A DNA stretch of 64,000 bases from Sabethes cyaneus. Lineage: Eukaryota > Arthropoda > Insecta > Diptera > Culicidae. The stretch spans positions 22,214,501-22,278,500 of the forward strand of contig NC_071353.1 in the NCBI RefSeq assembly GCF_943734655.1, in the 5' to 3' direction. A program made the position numbers and the translations under genes. Below the pieces are notes generated by a model, which ran no database searches, was not told the DNA's origin, and saw only the letters and a program-made list of their open reading frames with translations. Shown piece after piece: positions 24,373 through 35,019 of this stretch (position 1 is its first letter; each line of letters begins with the position of its first letter).

Positions 24373-25021
24373 CAGGGTGGCAACTCAACCACCAGCAAAA
24401 GACCAGGATTTTTTTTCATCAGGTAAAACCAGTAAAACCAGGAATTTTCACCCAAAACCAGGAGAAAAAAATTCGGGTGCTTGCTGATTGCTTAATTACT
24501 TGTGTGACCATGTCCGCTGGTTCGGCAAAACAAAAAAGTCTACAGAAATGTTCCTTGGGTGGGCAAGCATGTGTGAAGTGGCCACATTCCGTAACTCTAA
24601 ATTTTACAAAATTGAACAGAAAACTTTCAGTTCGAGTTACAGTATGATTAAGTTTTATATAAGTGCGAAATTTCTCTCTAAATGGTTATGGTTTCAATCC
24701 TAGTCAATGTAGCAAATATAAATTTCTTTCTTTACTCTTTCACTTTTAGCAAAAGGGAATAGATAACCTGGCAAACTTTTCAACACAAAACACAAAAAAC
24801 TTATACGTATCTGTCAAGAATAAGTATACATAGTGGAATTTAATTGGAAAGTTTTCGTATTCTACTAAAACGCTCCATTAAATTCACACCAAAAACTTGT
24901 ATTTTTACATTCTTGTTGCTAATTTTGAGTTCTATTCAAAACCCAGGAATTTTTCAAAAATCGATCAGGAAAACCGAGAAAAAATCAGGAATTTGAAATC
25001 ATACATTGAGTTGCCACCCTG
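24373..25021. mobile_element. DNA element with CAGGGTGGCAACTCAA termini, 649 bp
   Basis: The 16-bp terminus CAGGGTGGCAACTCAA is perfectly repeated in inverse at the right end. The related sequence at 25970-26000 runs from GCACCGGCCGTTG straight into CTTGTCGTACGC without it, which marks an empty site. Internal sequence repeats ACCAGGA/TCAGGA motifs and carries no transposase. I could not resolve a target duplication. Confidence 0.82.
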
Positions 25022-25129
25022 TAAATTGTTTGTCGTACGCTTGCCTCAGTGGTATAAGCGTTGGATACTATGCGTCTCGTACTCACTCGCGTGAGAGTAG
25101 ACATCGTTTGCTTCTCGCTCGATTGCGCA

Positions 25130-25215
25130 ACATTGCGTAGCACATCACTCGCTCTAGGGTTGTTTTGATCACCTGCGTCAGTTTGCCCGGAAAACCGTTC
25201 TCGTGCATTATATGC
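25130..25215 (-). mobile_element. Short non-LTR RT fragment held between inverted repeats
   Basis: The minus strand reads HENGFPGKLTQVIKTTLERV followed by MCY, matching the RT segment at 46000-46080 (EYGFPDKLTRLIKVTLERV). It is flanked on one side by CTCGCTCGATTGCGCAACAT and on the other by the near complement (ATGTTGCGAATCGAGCGAG), so an 80-bp retrotransposon fragment occupies the loop of an inverted repeat. Confidence 0.75.
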
Positions 25216-25711
25216 AATGTTGCGAATCGAGCGAGAAGTCAACCATGTCTACTCACACGCGAAAGAGTCTGAGAAACATAGCGTTCAACGCATACGCGGC
25301 ACACACAGGCGTAAAAAAACAGCCGCCGGTGCTGTGTGCAGATATTCTGCTACCCACACACTCTCGCACGCACATCCTCACTTCATCTTCCTGCATAGCT
25401 TATTCCCGAGTCAAAAAATTTATGGGAAATCAGCTGCCCGTGAGGCTGGTGGCGCACTGGGAAACAAATTTTGCATTACTTTTTTTTCTACTTCATCTTC
25501 GCCCTCGATTCTACTCACGGGTGGGACTACGAGCCGTCGTGAATAATCGGTATCAGCAGATCGGGCTGCAACGACGAATGACAAGTGACGAGTGTAGCCG
25601 TTAGCTAAACACACAGTTGCAAAAACTCTTTGCAGTGCATGGAGAAATAAGAGCGGGAGTTTTAAAGGGATGCTTATGCCGGCTTGTTCATTAGAATGTG
25701 TACGCGTGTGT

Positions 25712-25796
25712 GAGAAAATTAGACCAGACGAGTGTGGGCTTCGCAACACTGATCACCAGTGTTGTGAAGCCCATACTCATGTGGTCTAATTTTCTC
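25712..25796. repeat. 85-bp near-perfect hairpin
   Basis: GAGAAAATTAGACCAGACGA on the left is mirrored by the complement TCATGTGGTCTAATTTTCTC on the right, and the inner part (GGGCTTCGCAACACTG, ATCA, CCAGTGTTGTGAAGCCC) continues the pairing, leaving almost no loop. As RNA it would form a stem of about 40 bp with few mismatches. It may be a tiny MITE or a hairpin RNA source. No terminal target duplication is evident. Confidence 0.75.
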
Positions 25797-26769
25797 TATT
25801 CGAGGGTCCAAAATGAAGAAAACAGAAAAAGTTATGCAAAATCTATATCCCAGCATGCCGTTGGCCCTCACGGGCTGCTGGCACGAATTGTTATCCTCGT
25901 GAGCGGGCTGTGCAGAAAGACGCTACGAGGCTGTACTTTCGCAAGTATATAGGTAAATAACATAATATGAGCACACAGCACCGGCCGTTGCTTGTCGTAC
26001 GCTTGCGTTAACGGCGTAAGCGTTGGATGCTACGCTTGTTATACACGCTCGCGGCATCGTTTGCTTCTCGCTCGATTTGCAATATTGCAATAGCACATCA
26101 CTCGCTCCAGGGTAGTTGTGATCGGTGACGTCAGCTTGTCTGGAATACGGTTTTCCTGCATTATCTGCCGTAGCTGTTTGTACTCGACTGTATCGTATGC
26201 TGACTTAAAATTCACGAAAATATGATGCGTGGGCACGTTGTACTCCCAAAATTTCTGGAGGTTTTGGAGGAGGAGTGAAAATTTGATTTGTAGTAGCACG
26301 GGCCCCCATTAAGCCCATCTGATACTGCCCTACGAATTCTGAAAGCACATTGTAAGCGGCGTTGATCATCGTAATGCCGTAGTAATTACATCAATCGAGC
26401 CGACTAACCTCTACATATAGATGGGACAAACCACGCTTCCTATCGATTCTTCCAGAAACTTCTCCTTCTCCCAAATCCTTGAATTTATCCAGTGAAGTGT
26501 CGTTGCTAGTGGTTCTTGACCATTTTTGTAGAGTTCTTCCGGGAATGGGTCCTTTCTGGTGGTGCTGTTGTTTTTCAACTGACTGATTTCTCACATGGTT
26601 TCTTCGAGATTGGGAGTTATCGTTTGATAGGTATTTCTAGGTTGACTTACGTTCCGTCTTTATTATATCGCCGTTGAAATCGAAGAACCCTTCCACCTGT
26701 CGACCAACCAGTGACAAGGTTTGCATCTCATATCTATACATATCAGGCTTCAGTGGGTATCCTTTACGA

Positions 26770-26874
26770 CAGCGGTTCCCAAATGGGGGTTCGCCAAAAC
26801 TTTAGTTCGCTGTAGAATAGTATAGGGAAATCCGTCAGGGGGTACGCGAACCGAAAAAAGGTTGGGAACCGCTG
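26770..26874. mobile_element. hAT-like MITE, 105 bp, with 8-bp duplication CTTTACGA
   Basis: Termini CAGCGGTTCCCAA and TTGGGAACCGCTG are perfect inverted repeats, bounded by CTTTACGA at 26762-26769 and 26875-26882. The homologous position of the non-LTR copy at about 62300-62315 reads GTATCCTTTACGAGATTG with a single CTTTACGA, a paralogous empty site. CAG-starting termini with an 8-bp duplication are the hAT signature. Confidence 0.92.
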
Positions 26875-27668
26875 CTTTACGAGATTGGTTCACATTCTTA
26901 CAAAGCTTGCGTGTCTCATTAGCCCGCAATAGTTGTTCTAGCTCTTTCTCCTTCTCCTTCTGGCGTTTTTTCATCCTCAGGATCGTAGTCAACTCATTTC
27001 GCGCTGGTCGAAACTTGGCCAAAGTCTCCCTCGTGCGTGACAATGCATAGGTAGTGTTTCCAAGCTCTTTTTTTCGTGCATTCGCGGTGTCTTTACCTGC
27101 TACCGCGGCAGCGGCCTCCTTGACGGCCGAGCGTATATTCCATCCGTCTTCGAGTGTCGAGAAATATAGGTCTACAGAGGAAAGTAGCGATTCATTCAAC
27201 TTGCGGGTTGTCTAATTACGGAATGTTTAACCGAAAAGGACTGCTACTGTACTACTATAAGGTAATGATTCGAGTCGTTATTCGCACCTCGTTAGTAATG
27301 TTCGGGAAAAATCGGTCATTGTTGTTGATTTAATGTTTGTTGATCAGGTGTTCCCCAAGGGGAATTGTGGATTTTTGTGGAGAAACAAAGTACTTCTGAT
27401 CACCAGACTTTGGGAAACTGCAAATTTGCTGCAGCGCTGGCGGTTCTTGTTCACGTCGGTGTCCAGGTTATGGGCCCCAATCACCGATCTATATATCGCT
27501 TCCCTACCGTTCCGGGCGTTTATATCCCCGATGACGATCTTGATGTCCCGTGGCGAACAGCTCCTCGACGGGTCTACCTTCGTGCAGACAGAGCACGCTT
27601 CCAATGATAGTTGAAGAAACGACCTTTAATTCTCAACATATATATCCTTTCGTTGATTGCCTTCCAAT

Positions 27669-28026
27669 TAGAGATGGTCGGGTAGCGGAAAATTTGCCCG
27701 AAACCCGCACCCGTACCCGTACCCGCCGGGTTCGGGTCGGGTTCGGGTATTGAAAAAAAATGATTTGCGGGTTCGGGTCGGGTACGGGTTCTTAATTTTT
27801 GTGTTTGAAACCGGGTACGGGTCGGGTCGGGTATCTCTATTGACCTTTTTAACACTAAAGATGGTCGGGTACCCGGGCCCGTCCCGTGCCCGTCGGGTTG
27901 CTGTCGGGTTCGGGTATCAAAAATAATAAACTTGCGGATTCGGGTCGGGTACGGGTTTTTAATTTTTTTCTTGATCGGGTACGGGTCGGGTTCGGGTATT
28001 CAAATTTTCATACCCGACCATCTCTA
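27669..28026. mobile_element. hAT-like MITE with CGGGT arrays, 8-bp duplication CTTCCAAT
   Basis: Termini TAGAGATGGTCGGGT and ACCCGACCATCTCTA are perfect inverted repeats. The 8-bp CTTCCAAT flanks both ends (27661-27668 and 28027-28034). The related non-LTR copy near 63125-63145 has one CTTCCTAT running into CCATCACGCG, the unoccupied state. The interior consists of CGGGTCGGGTACGGGTTCGGG-type pentamer/hexamer arrays in both orientations, with a second AGATGGTCGGGTACC start near 27857, as if two copies had merged. Length is 358 bp. Confidence 0.92.
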
Positions 28027-28145
28027 CTTCCAATCCATCACGCGGTCCTGCATTCTGCCCATCACTACAAAACCCGTCCTCAGTTTGGTCGCTTCGCCGC
28101 TCTGGTAAAATTGTGAATTGCTGCCACAGCTTCTCGCCTTTGCGA

Positions 28146-28740
28146 CAGATCTCCTGTAAATCCACGATGAGTTTGAGGTAGTCGACGAATTTGTCTATCT
28201 TGGCTCACTGGTAACGGCGAACAATGATACCAGCCGTGAGATTCCGAGGTGTATTATCAGCGGAAGGCGTCGCTACTATGGGCTTCACAAGCAATTGCGG
28301 TCAAGCAGACTAAGTCCCCGTACAAAGTGCACCCTGTACAAGACGCTTTTAAGACCGGTTGGTCTCTACGGACATGAAACATGAGCAATTCTCGAGGGGG
28401 ACCTGCGAATGCTTGGAGTTTTTGAACGACTAGTGCTAAGAACGATCTTCGGCGGCGTATAGGAGAACGGAGTATGGAGGATGAACCATGAACTCGCACA
28501 GCTCTTTGGCGAACCTAGCATCCAAAAGGTGGCTAAAGCTGGACGGATACGATGGGCAGGGCGTGTTGCAAAATGCCGGACAACTATCCTGCAAAGATGG
28601 TGTTCGCCTCAAATCCGGTAGGAACAAGACGACCAGGAACGCAGCGAGCAAGATGGTTAGACCAGGTGGAGCGAGATCTGGCGTAGAGTACTCGGTAGGA
28701 ATTGGAGAGCTGTAGCCCACATCCGAGTTATATGGAGAAA
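28146..28740 (+). mobile_element. Non-LTR retrotransposon C-terminal fragment, plus strand
   Basis: The plus strand reads EFEVVDEFVYLGSLVTANND, then RTKCTLYKTLLRPVGLYGHE near 28325-28380, then RTIFGG near 28440, the C-terminal region of the same family whose N-terminal half occupies 26040-28145 in the opposite orientation. Frameshifts separate the blocks. The two pieces therefore meet head-to-head at about 28146-28160, so either an inversion occurred or two insertions abut. Confidence 0.8.
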
Positions 28741-28761
28741 CCTTGTTCAACAGGTTTTGTC

Positions 28762-31700
28762 TTAGGACAGCAAGCCACTTAAACCAACTATTCGAGCGGC
28801 ACCCTGGTTCAAGCATCCATTCCATGTCCATATTTCGTCACATATGTCCATACTGTATGTTCCGGGACGAATTTCCTCGAATGTTCGTAGTAGTTTAAGG
28901 GGTTTAGGAAGGTTACCTTGTTGAGACCACGCTATCGAGTCTCGTGGTGGGGCAGGCATCTTATTGTGCCGAGACAACATAGTGACCCTTTCCTGTCGGT
29001 ATATGACCGTAGTTTCTATCGGGGTTGGTTGCCTGATCTCTTGAACACTTCTAATCATTCCTTCTAGTACAAATACCGGATGATTACAGAAACTCAGTGT
29101 TCATTTTCTAACAGTCGAATGATCTTAGTTAACGAATTACACCATTCTATATTAAGGGGAGGGTGTGGTCTGAAGGGTAAGCTAAGAGCATTTATGTGAA
29201 TTTTTGCTTAAATTATTTTCCAGAGCTTCCCGAAACTTACGAACACGATTATGACAAGTTTACCACCCTCACTAACCGTAAAGCGTTGCCATCAGTGACG
29301 TTTGATGTTTTTATGAAAAAAACAACTTTTCCAGTGAAAGAGGTCTGCTACAGGACTCATTTCAACGAATGTTTTTTCTGTTTGACATGCCTGCTTCCAG
29401 ACGGAAAACCACACAAGCCGAATCAATCGCTGTCCACGTGGCCCACGCACGGTGCAATTCTGGTTATTAATTTCATGTCGATTCCGGTAACAATCACCTA
29501 CTGGATTCCATTCAATTTATGTTTCTGTCAGTTTCGAGCCCGTCAGCACCACCACACGCGAACTGATAATAATAATTCATCTCGAGGCTACATATAACCA
29601 TTTGCCGGATCGAGATTAATTAAATACAGGCAGTCCGAGATGAGAGCCGAAGGTGTACCGCCGGTTTTTGTGATTGGCATGGTGTAATTAATGAGACTCA
29701 ACATTTTTAATGCATCAGCAGTTCAAATATTTACGGTTACTTTTTTGCGACCGGCCGGGTCGTAAAACCTATCCGAGGGTGGTCTCTTTCTGCATTGTTC
29801 TGCTGTGATTACCGGGGAAATTTTTTCTTCCTGTTCTAACGCGGAACGTTAGCGTCCGGATTAATAAACAGTCGCAGTGATTGAACGGGATTTTATTTGT
29901 CTACCATATTTTGTAAACTTACGAAGCAGACAAATTTTAGCGTTTCGTTCTTTTTCTTCCACCAGCGCGAGCGGGTGTGATGAGAGGAGATCATCGTTCA
30001 AGTTGATATCGTACCATTTTTCACGCTACAGTGATAAAATGGTGTGATTTTTGCGCAGGTAGATTCTCCCCTGATTGTCACGGAACACCGCTGTTGTTGG
30101 CCCCCGCACGCAATGCTCGTGAAAAGTTGCCTGAAGGTTCTGCCCAACCTGTTTGGTTCGCTTGCAGTGGTTTATAATTGTCGTAATTAAGATTTAATTT
30201 TTATTTTTAATCATAATTGCTACTTATTATGCAGCCCACCGCGTGCAGTTTGGAACTAACTTGACAGTTTTTTACTTCCATAATGAAGAGTTCTTTCATT
30301 GTTCCACCGGAAAATCTCAATTTCAAGAGAAGAGAAAGTTTTCCGGCGGTTTGTAAGTGGCAGTATGAATGAGAAGAACAAATTGGGTTCTTTATGTGGC
30401 TACCGTTGGTTTGTTGGCTAGAAAAGGGTGGTGGTTCAACTTTTCCCAAAATTGGATGGACATCCCGTTCTGGAAAAGCGTCTTGTTGGGTGTTGAATTT
30501 CATTAGCAGAAAATCTAACTAAACTTGGAAATGAGTTTTGAATAACTGATAGAAAACCCCATTTCCTGTTTCCGTCGGACCGAACAACCACGCAATCGGA
30601 CCGTATCGCAATCCGACATAAGCTTCTGTGAAGGCAGAGCTGACCGCGGTTTGATGAATTTACGCAAAAGATATCTTCTAACGTAGATCTTCTTTGTCTA
30701 CTCGAAAGTCCGGATGCTAAATTCCAGATGGTGAATAATCCTGCCAAAGCCTAAGCTTTTAACATTCTCTAAACACTCACTGGTAGTGTGACGATGCTAT
30801 CTGAAATTGTTATCCGAAAGTTATACAGAGTGCACCAACTGAAACATTTATTTTTTGCTCAAAATTTTCGTCTACATCAGACAAAAAAACCTGCCTGTAG
30901 TGTAGAAATTTTTCGAATCACTGCCAGGATGATAAAATGCAAATCCGGTTTCCTGCGAAACGCTTGCAGTAGACTTAATCATGATTATGTGTTAACGTGC
31001 TGCAAAAACTATAATACTCATGTCGATGGTTGTGTCGCCATTTCGAAAGCTTGATTATTCCCCGGAAAGCAAAGAGAAAAACACATCACGACATAAGCAT
31101 CGGATGGCGGTGAAAAGTTTCCTGCGGAAACTCGCGTGAGATACGTGCTCAATCATCGGTGTCTATTCATCATCACTGCTAGGAAGTTGTAAACTTCAAT
31201 TAAAGTTTTTACTCTTGACTAGAGTGATACATTTAACGTAATTGTAATGTACCTGAATAATATATGAGACCACCAAACACCATCAAACGAAACCAGGCAT
31301 CTCCATTTGATCAGAGCGAGAGCAGATGTTTGAAATGGTGCCAGCAGTTTTCAGCGTCATCCGTCCATATGATGTGACTGAGGGTAATGTTCGTTTCGGG
31401 ACAAGCGAGCGAGCCCACAGTATTGTTTTCCATATATTTCCCCATACGACAGCAGCTTGCCGACGGGTCGTTTCCATATTTTTCCTAGCTTCCGACAAAC
31501 GTAAGCAGAAATGACCTACAAATTCCGTGGTGGAACGCATTTTATGCTGACTGGTCACTGACACATTTGTTTTTGGGCAATCCTTTTCTTGGTTGGGCAC
31601 GGCCCGAATGGCTTTTTAGTCTGCTATTTTTTTTTGTTTTCTTTGCTGCCGACCACAATCACAATCCGGTGTTGGCCGTATTATAAGCATACACCGAAAC

Positions 31701-32622
31701 TCCGGTTCCGCTTGCTGCCGCCACGCCAGGGTAGGCATATGCGGTTTCAGCGAAAAGGAAAAAAAAACAAACCCACATAACTTCGAAAGGGCAGAACCGG
31801 CCGGCCGAGTCGTTGACTATTCATTGCAGACGACATTCCGGGCGGAAATCAATTCCAATTCATTCAACCTGCTGCCGCGTGATGGATGAACAACAAACAT
31901 CGATTTGATTAGTGACTTCCGTTCCAGCACATTCGTCACGCACATAATGGGGACGCACTGAAAGAGAAACCATTTTCTAGCCAGGTAGGCATATGGAAGA
32001 AACTTTGTCCTCCGCTGTAGCGCAATTATGCTGAACTTCCGGAGCTATTGAACTTTTCCAGTTCGCTAAATGGCGCGAATCTACCGTCTCCAAGCGGAAG
32101 GAGCGATTTATTGATGATGACTAGAGTGAATCGAGTATCTTTCGCAATTACGAAATTTCTTAAGATTTTTTCGACCTAGTTCGAATATTTAATGAAGAAA
32201 TTTCGCTCTGTAAATCGCTTCCGATATTTCCAGCAATGCAATTAAATGGGGCTTGAAGATGTATCTGTAAAATTTCGTAAAAGGTGAAAGTTTGGCCTAT
32301 TGTAGTATTAAAACTAAAAAAACAGCTTCAAATGATTGACACAATAATGCAAAAGATCGTCTACAATAATAAATAATACAATAATAAACTACAATACTAA
32401 ACTACAATAATAAACTACTATAATGAATTATATGAAATTTTCATATAGCCTGATTCGATCCACTGCATAGTGGGACGGATTCAAAAAAGGTGGATCTGCA
32501 TTTCGTGGCAAAACTATTAGGTAAACAATGACTGGAAAAAAGAAATAGAGGGAAAAAGGAAAAATCTTTTGAGATAAAGAAATTTATTGTGCTATTAATA
32601 AATTAATAAACTCCTTATCTCA
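28762..32622. other. Stretch without recognisable gene
   Basis: Several frames of 90-133 codons exist (28762-29058 minus, 29196-29597 plus, 30436-30747 minus, 31283-31600 minus), but none shows a domain I recognise, and none has convincing splice sites and codon structure. Composition is unremarkable compared with other non-repeat parts of the window. Conservation to another mosquito genome would be needed to lift any of them to gene status. Confidence 0.4.
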
Positions 32623-33061
32623 CCCTTAACGGGCATCATCCTAAAAACGATGCGATCAAAAGATCCTGTAGTTCTGATTTTTATGCAAAAGTAATTATCT
32701 GGAGCAGCGCCAGGTAAGAAAAAGTCCAGTTTCTCTTTTTCGTTTTACGTGTTTAACGCTCTACCCAGATATTTTTTCAATTCAGATATATTACAAAATT
32801 TAAAAAAAGCATGAAATTTACTCATACAAAAAATTTGAGGTCAACCATTTTGTTCTAGATGTTCTTTTTCTTCAAAAGTAAAAAAGGAAAAATTCGCGCA
32901 GTAACTATTTTTGGGATTTTTCTCGGAACTATCAAAATCAAAATGTCAAGAAATCTGTTCTAAACACATTTTGCATACTGTCAATTCAAAACAAATTTCG
33001 TATGCGGCTCTGGAGCTCCGAAAGCGAAGGCCGTCTATAGACGGCCCTACCCGTTAGAGGG
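32623..33061. mobile_element. TTAA MITE family B (piggyBac-like), copy 2, opposite orientation
   Basis: Reversed, it matches 15278-15759. It begins CCCTTAACGGGCA and ends ACCCGTTAGAGGG, and shares internal stretches around GTTTAACGCTCTACCCAGAT (compare the complement near 15590) and ATCGCATCGTTTTTA-type sequence. The flanking TTAA is no longer intact (CTCA on the left, TTAT on the right), so this copy is older or rearranged. Confidence 0.78.
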
Positions 33062-33639
33062 TTATGTTAGTTTTCTTAAGTTTATTTGGTAATTTTTATT
33101 TCTAAACAGATTTTGATGTTCCACAAAGTTTAAGATAGTGTAAAATTACATCATTTTGCTGAAGAATGTATGGGTCTAACTTTGTAGATTCCTGAGTTAT
33201 AACAGTTTTTGTGTAATTTTCAAACAATTTTTAAGGAAATTTAGTTTAAAATGGCGCAGGTATGCGCAGTCAATTACGGCGACGTCAAGTACTGCGAGGT
33301 AGTACGTTTCGTTTTCATTATATGACGCTCACGGTGGAACATTTGATAAAATTGCGCGAAATAGGACACCTCGAATTATTTAAATATTACTTCCACTCGT
33401 AGGTTCATTAGCTCAGCCAACGTACAAAATTTTATGAAAATCTGGGTCCCTTCGACCCTCTTTGAAAAGCACTCGTTTCTTAGAATTTCGGCAAGTGAAT
33501 ATGAAAAATACGATAAACGAAGATTATATAGCCATCGTTTGAAGGGATTTACGATCAAAATTTGGCCAAACAAAGGCACGTGTAAATTGATTGAATTTTC
33601 CAATAAAAAAATTAATTAGTTTTTGTTTTTAATGTCAGA

Positions 33640-33814
33640 AAAAATGTCGCGTCCCGTTGACCGAATCCGAATTCCCGGGCCTTTTATTTGATTCTTGCCT
33701 TCAAATTCTATACAGTCACCTTTTTCCAATAGTTTCAAGTTCCGCTTGATGATGACCTAATATTTCTCTATTATCTGCACGTTGTTGTCGGCATACCACT
33801 CCATGACCTTTTAC
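33640..33814 (-). pseudogene. ITmD37E-type transposase, C-terminal fragment
   Basis: The minus strand reads KVMEWYADNNVQIIEKYWVI followed by IKRNLK. EWYADN plus EKYW...KR is the region bearing the last catalytic acid (E) of a Tc1/mariner-superfamily DDE transposase of the D37E type. The stretch normally between EWYADN and EKYW appears deleted. Upstream of it in gene order lies the 77-bp minisatellite; the N-terminal and middle part of a like transposase lies beyond at 38430-39000. Confidence 0.68.
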
Positions 33815-34406
33815 TCTTCTCTTTTGGTCTTTTCCGGGCTTTAAAAGGGATTTAGAGCGATTCGGAGCTTAATTTGTTTTTCGGCCTTTTCTGGCCTTTA
33901 AAAGGGATTTAGCGCGACTCGGAGCTCAATTTGGGATCATTTTGTTTGTCGGCCTTTTCTGGTCTTCAAAAGGGGATTGGAGCGATTCTGAGCTCCATTT
34001 GGGATCATTTTGTTTGTTGGCCTTTACTAGTCTTCAAAAAGGGTTTGGGTCGATCCTGAGCTCTATTCGGGATCTTTTTGTTTGTTGTCCTTTTCTGGTC
34101 TTCAAAAGGGGTTTAGAGCGATTCGGAACTTAATTTGGGATCATATTGTTTGTCGACATTTTCTAGCCTTTAAAAGAGGATTAGCGTGATTTGGAGCTCA
34201 ATTTGGGATCATTTTGTTTGCCGGCCTTTTCCGGCCTTTAAAACCTTTAAAAGGGGTTTTAGAGCGATTCCGAGCTTAATTTGGGATCATTTTGTTTGCC
34301 GACGTTTTTTGGCCTTCAAAAGGGGTTTCGAGCGATTCTAAGCTTAATTTCGGATCATTTTCTCTTTCGGTCTTACCTGACCTTTCAAAGGGGTTTAGAG
34401 CAATTC
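33815..34406. repeat. 77-bp minisatellite, block 1
   Basis: Around eight tandem units of the type CGGCCTTTTCTGGCCTTTAA, AAGGGGTTTAGAGCGATTC, TGAGCTTAATTTGGGATCAT, TTTGTTT. Units differ by 10-20%. Further blocks are at 35968-36130, 38190-38395 and 54091-54765. A short frame at 33942-34133 is a by-product. Confidence 0.9.
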
Positions 34407-34464
34407 TAAAGCTTGCTTCAGATAGTATTGGAACAAAAACAATTGCGTTTATTTCAGTTATTTA

Positions 34465-34940
34465 GGCCATTGCAAATAATAATAAAAGTTTTTGTCACCC
34501 CCCCCCCCCCTTGGAATTGGCTTGAAAAATCGGGGGGCAAAAAAATAATTTGCAGGATATGAGTCAAATTTCTTTTTATAAAATCAATTGTCTGTGGGCT
34601 CTACAGTCTGAAAAACTCGAAAAATGAGTCTGCGAGTTGAATTAAGGCTTCTAGCACGAAACAGAAATGGAAATTCGAACAATGGAATTTCCGAAAATCG
34701 TCCAAAAAAAATTTCTTTCGTTTTTGTCTTTTTTCGTATATTTTTGCATAGAAAATAATAACGTATATATTATAAACAAGAATAGATTCGGTTTTCACGT
34801 TTAAACCTTTAATAAAAATTCTTAAAATCCATGTTTTTTTTGCTCGATTAAAAAATTCACTTTGTTTTTTTTTCGCCCCCCCCCCCTTCAGTGGCCGAAC
34901 ACCGGAAGGACAAAAACTTTATAAAATATTTGTAATGGCC
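34465..34940. mobile_element. Harbinger-like MITE, 476 bp, TTA duplication
   Basis: Termini GGCCATTGCAAATAATAAT and (complement of the right end) GGCCATTACAAATATTTTAT both lead into AAAGTTTTTGTC. TTA abuts both ends (34462-34464, 34941-34943). A TWA duplication with GGC-type termini is usual for PIF/Harbinger. Long C-runs lie sub-terminally at both ends. A relative lacking these ends is at 42730-43110, and an isolated right terminus is near 44845-44875. Confidence 0.78.
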
Positions 34941-35019
34941 TTATTATTAAATTCAAGATCTTTTCTTATACAAATACATTGCATTTTCTTCTTACCTTTA
35001 AGAAAAAATACGGATAAAA

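Larger units (their letters stand above)
24200..26090. mobile_element. Composite insertion of inverted and direct repeats splitting a non-LTR RT
   Basis: The RT frame breaks after ERVMCY (about 26090) and resumes at about 24190. In between, a module with GTCGTACGCTTGC and GTAAGCGTTGGATACTATGC occurs at 25030-25130, again at 25990-26090, and inverted at about 25205-25300. A second module, TCCTCGTGAGCGGGCTGTGC, occurs at about 24285 and 25895. GCACACAGCACCGGC near 25975 is the inverse of sequence near 25325. A distinct element is nested at 24373-25021 and a hairpin at 25712-25796. Superfamily unknown. Confidence 0.6.
26040..28145 (-). mobile_element. Degraded non-LTR retrotransposon: endonuclease to RT, minus strand
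   Basis: Read on the minus strand, the order is that of an AP-endonuclease LINE. Endonuclease residues appear at about 27560-27350 (DIKIVIGDINARNGREAIYR; the D-x-N motif of the active site). A connecting region lies at about 27200-26750 (KEAAAAVAGKDTANARKKEL). RT beginnings lie at about 26390-26090 (THHIFVNFKSAYDTVE, ERVMCY). Frameshifts and stops break it throughout. Two hAT-like MITEs are inserted (27669-28026 and 26770-26874). An RTE-like or related clade is likely but not proven. Confidence 0.82.

Noticed and set aside
25030..25080. tRNA gene (GCCTCAGTGGTATAAGCGTTGGA resembles a D-arm)
   Set aside because: No matching anticodon and T arms follow, and the module recurs in inverted and direct copies as part of the composite insertion.
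29196..29597. 133-codon plus-strand frame
   Set aside because: Composition resembles neighbouring non-coding DNA, with no family recognised and no acceptor or donor pair that would define an exon.
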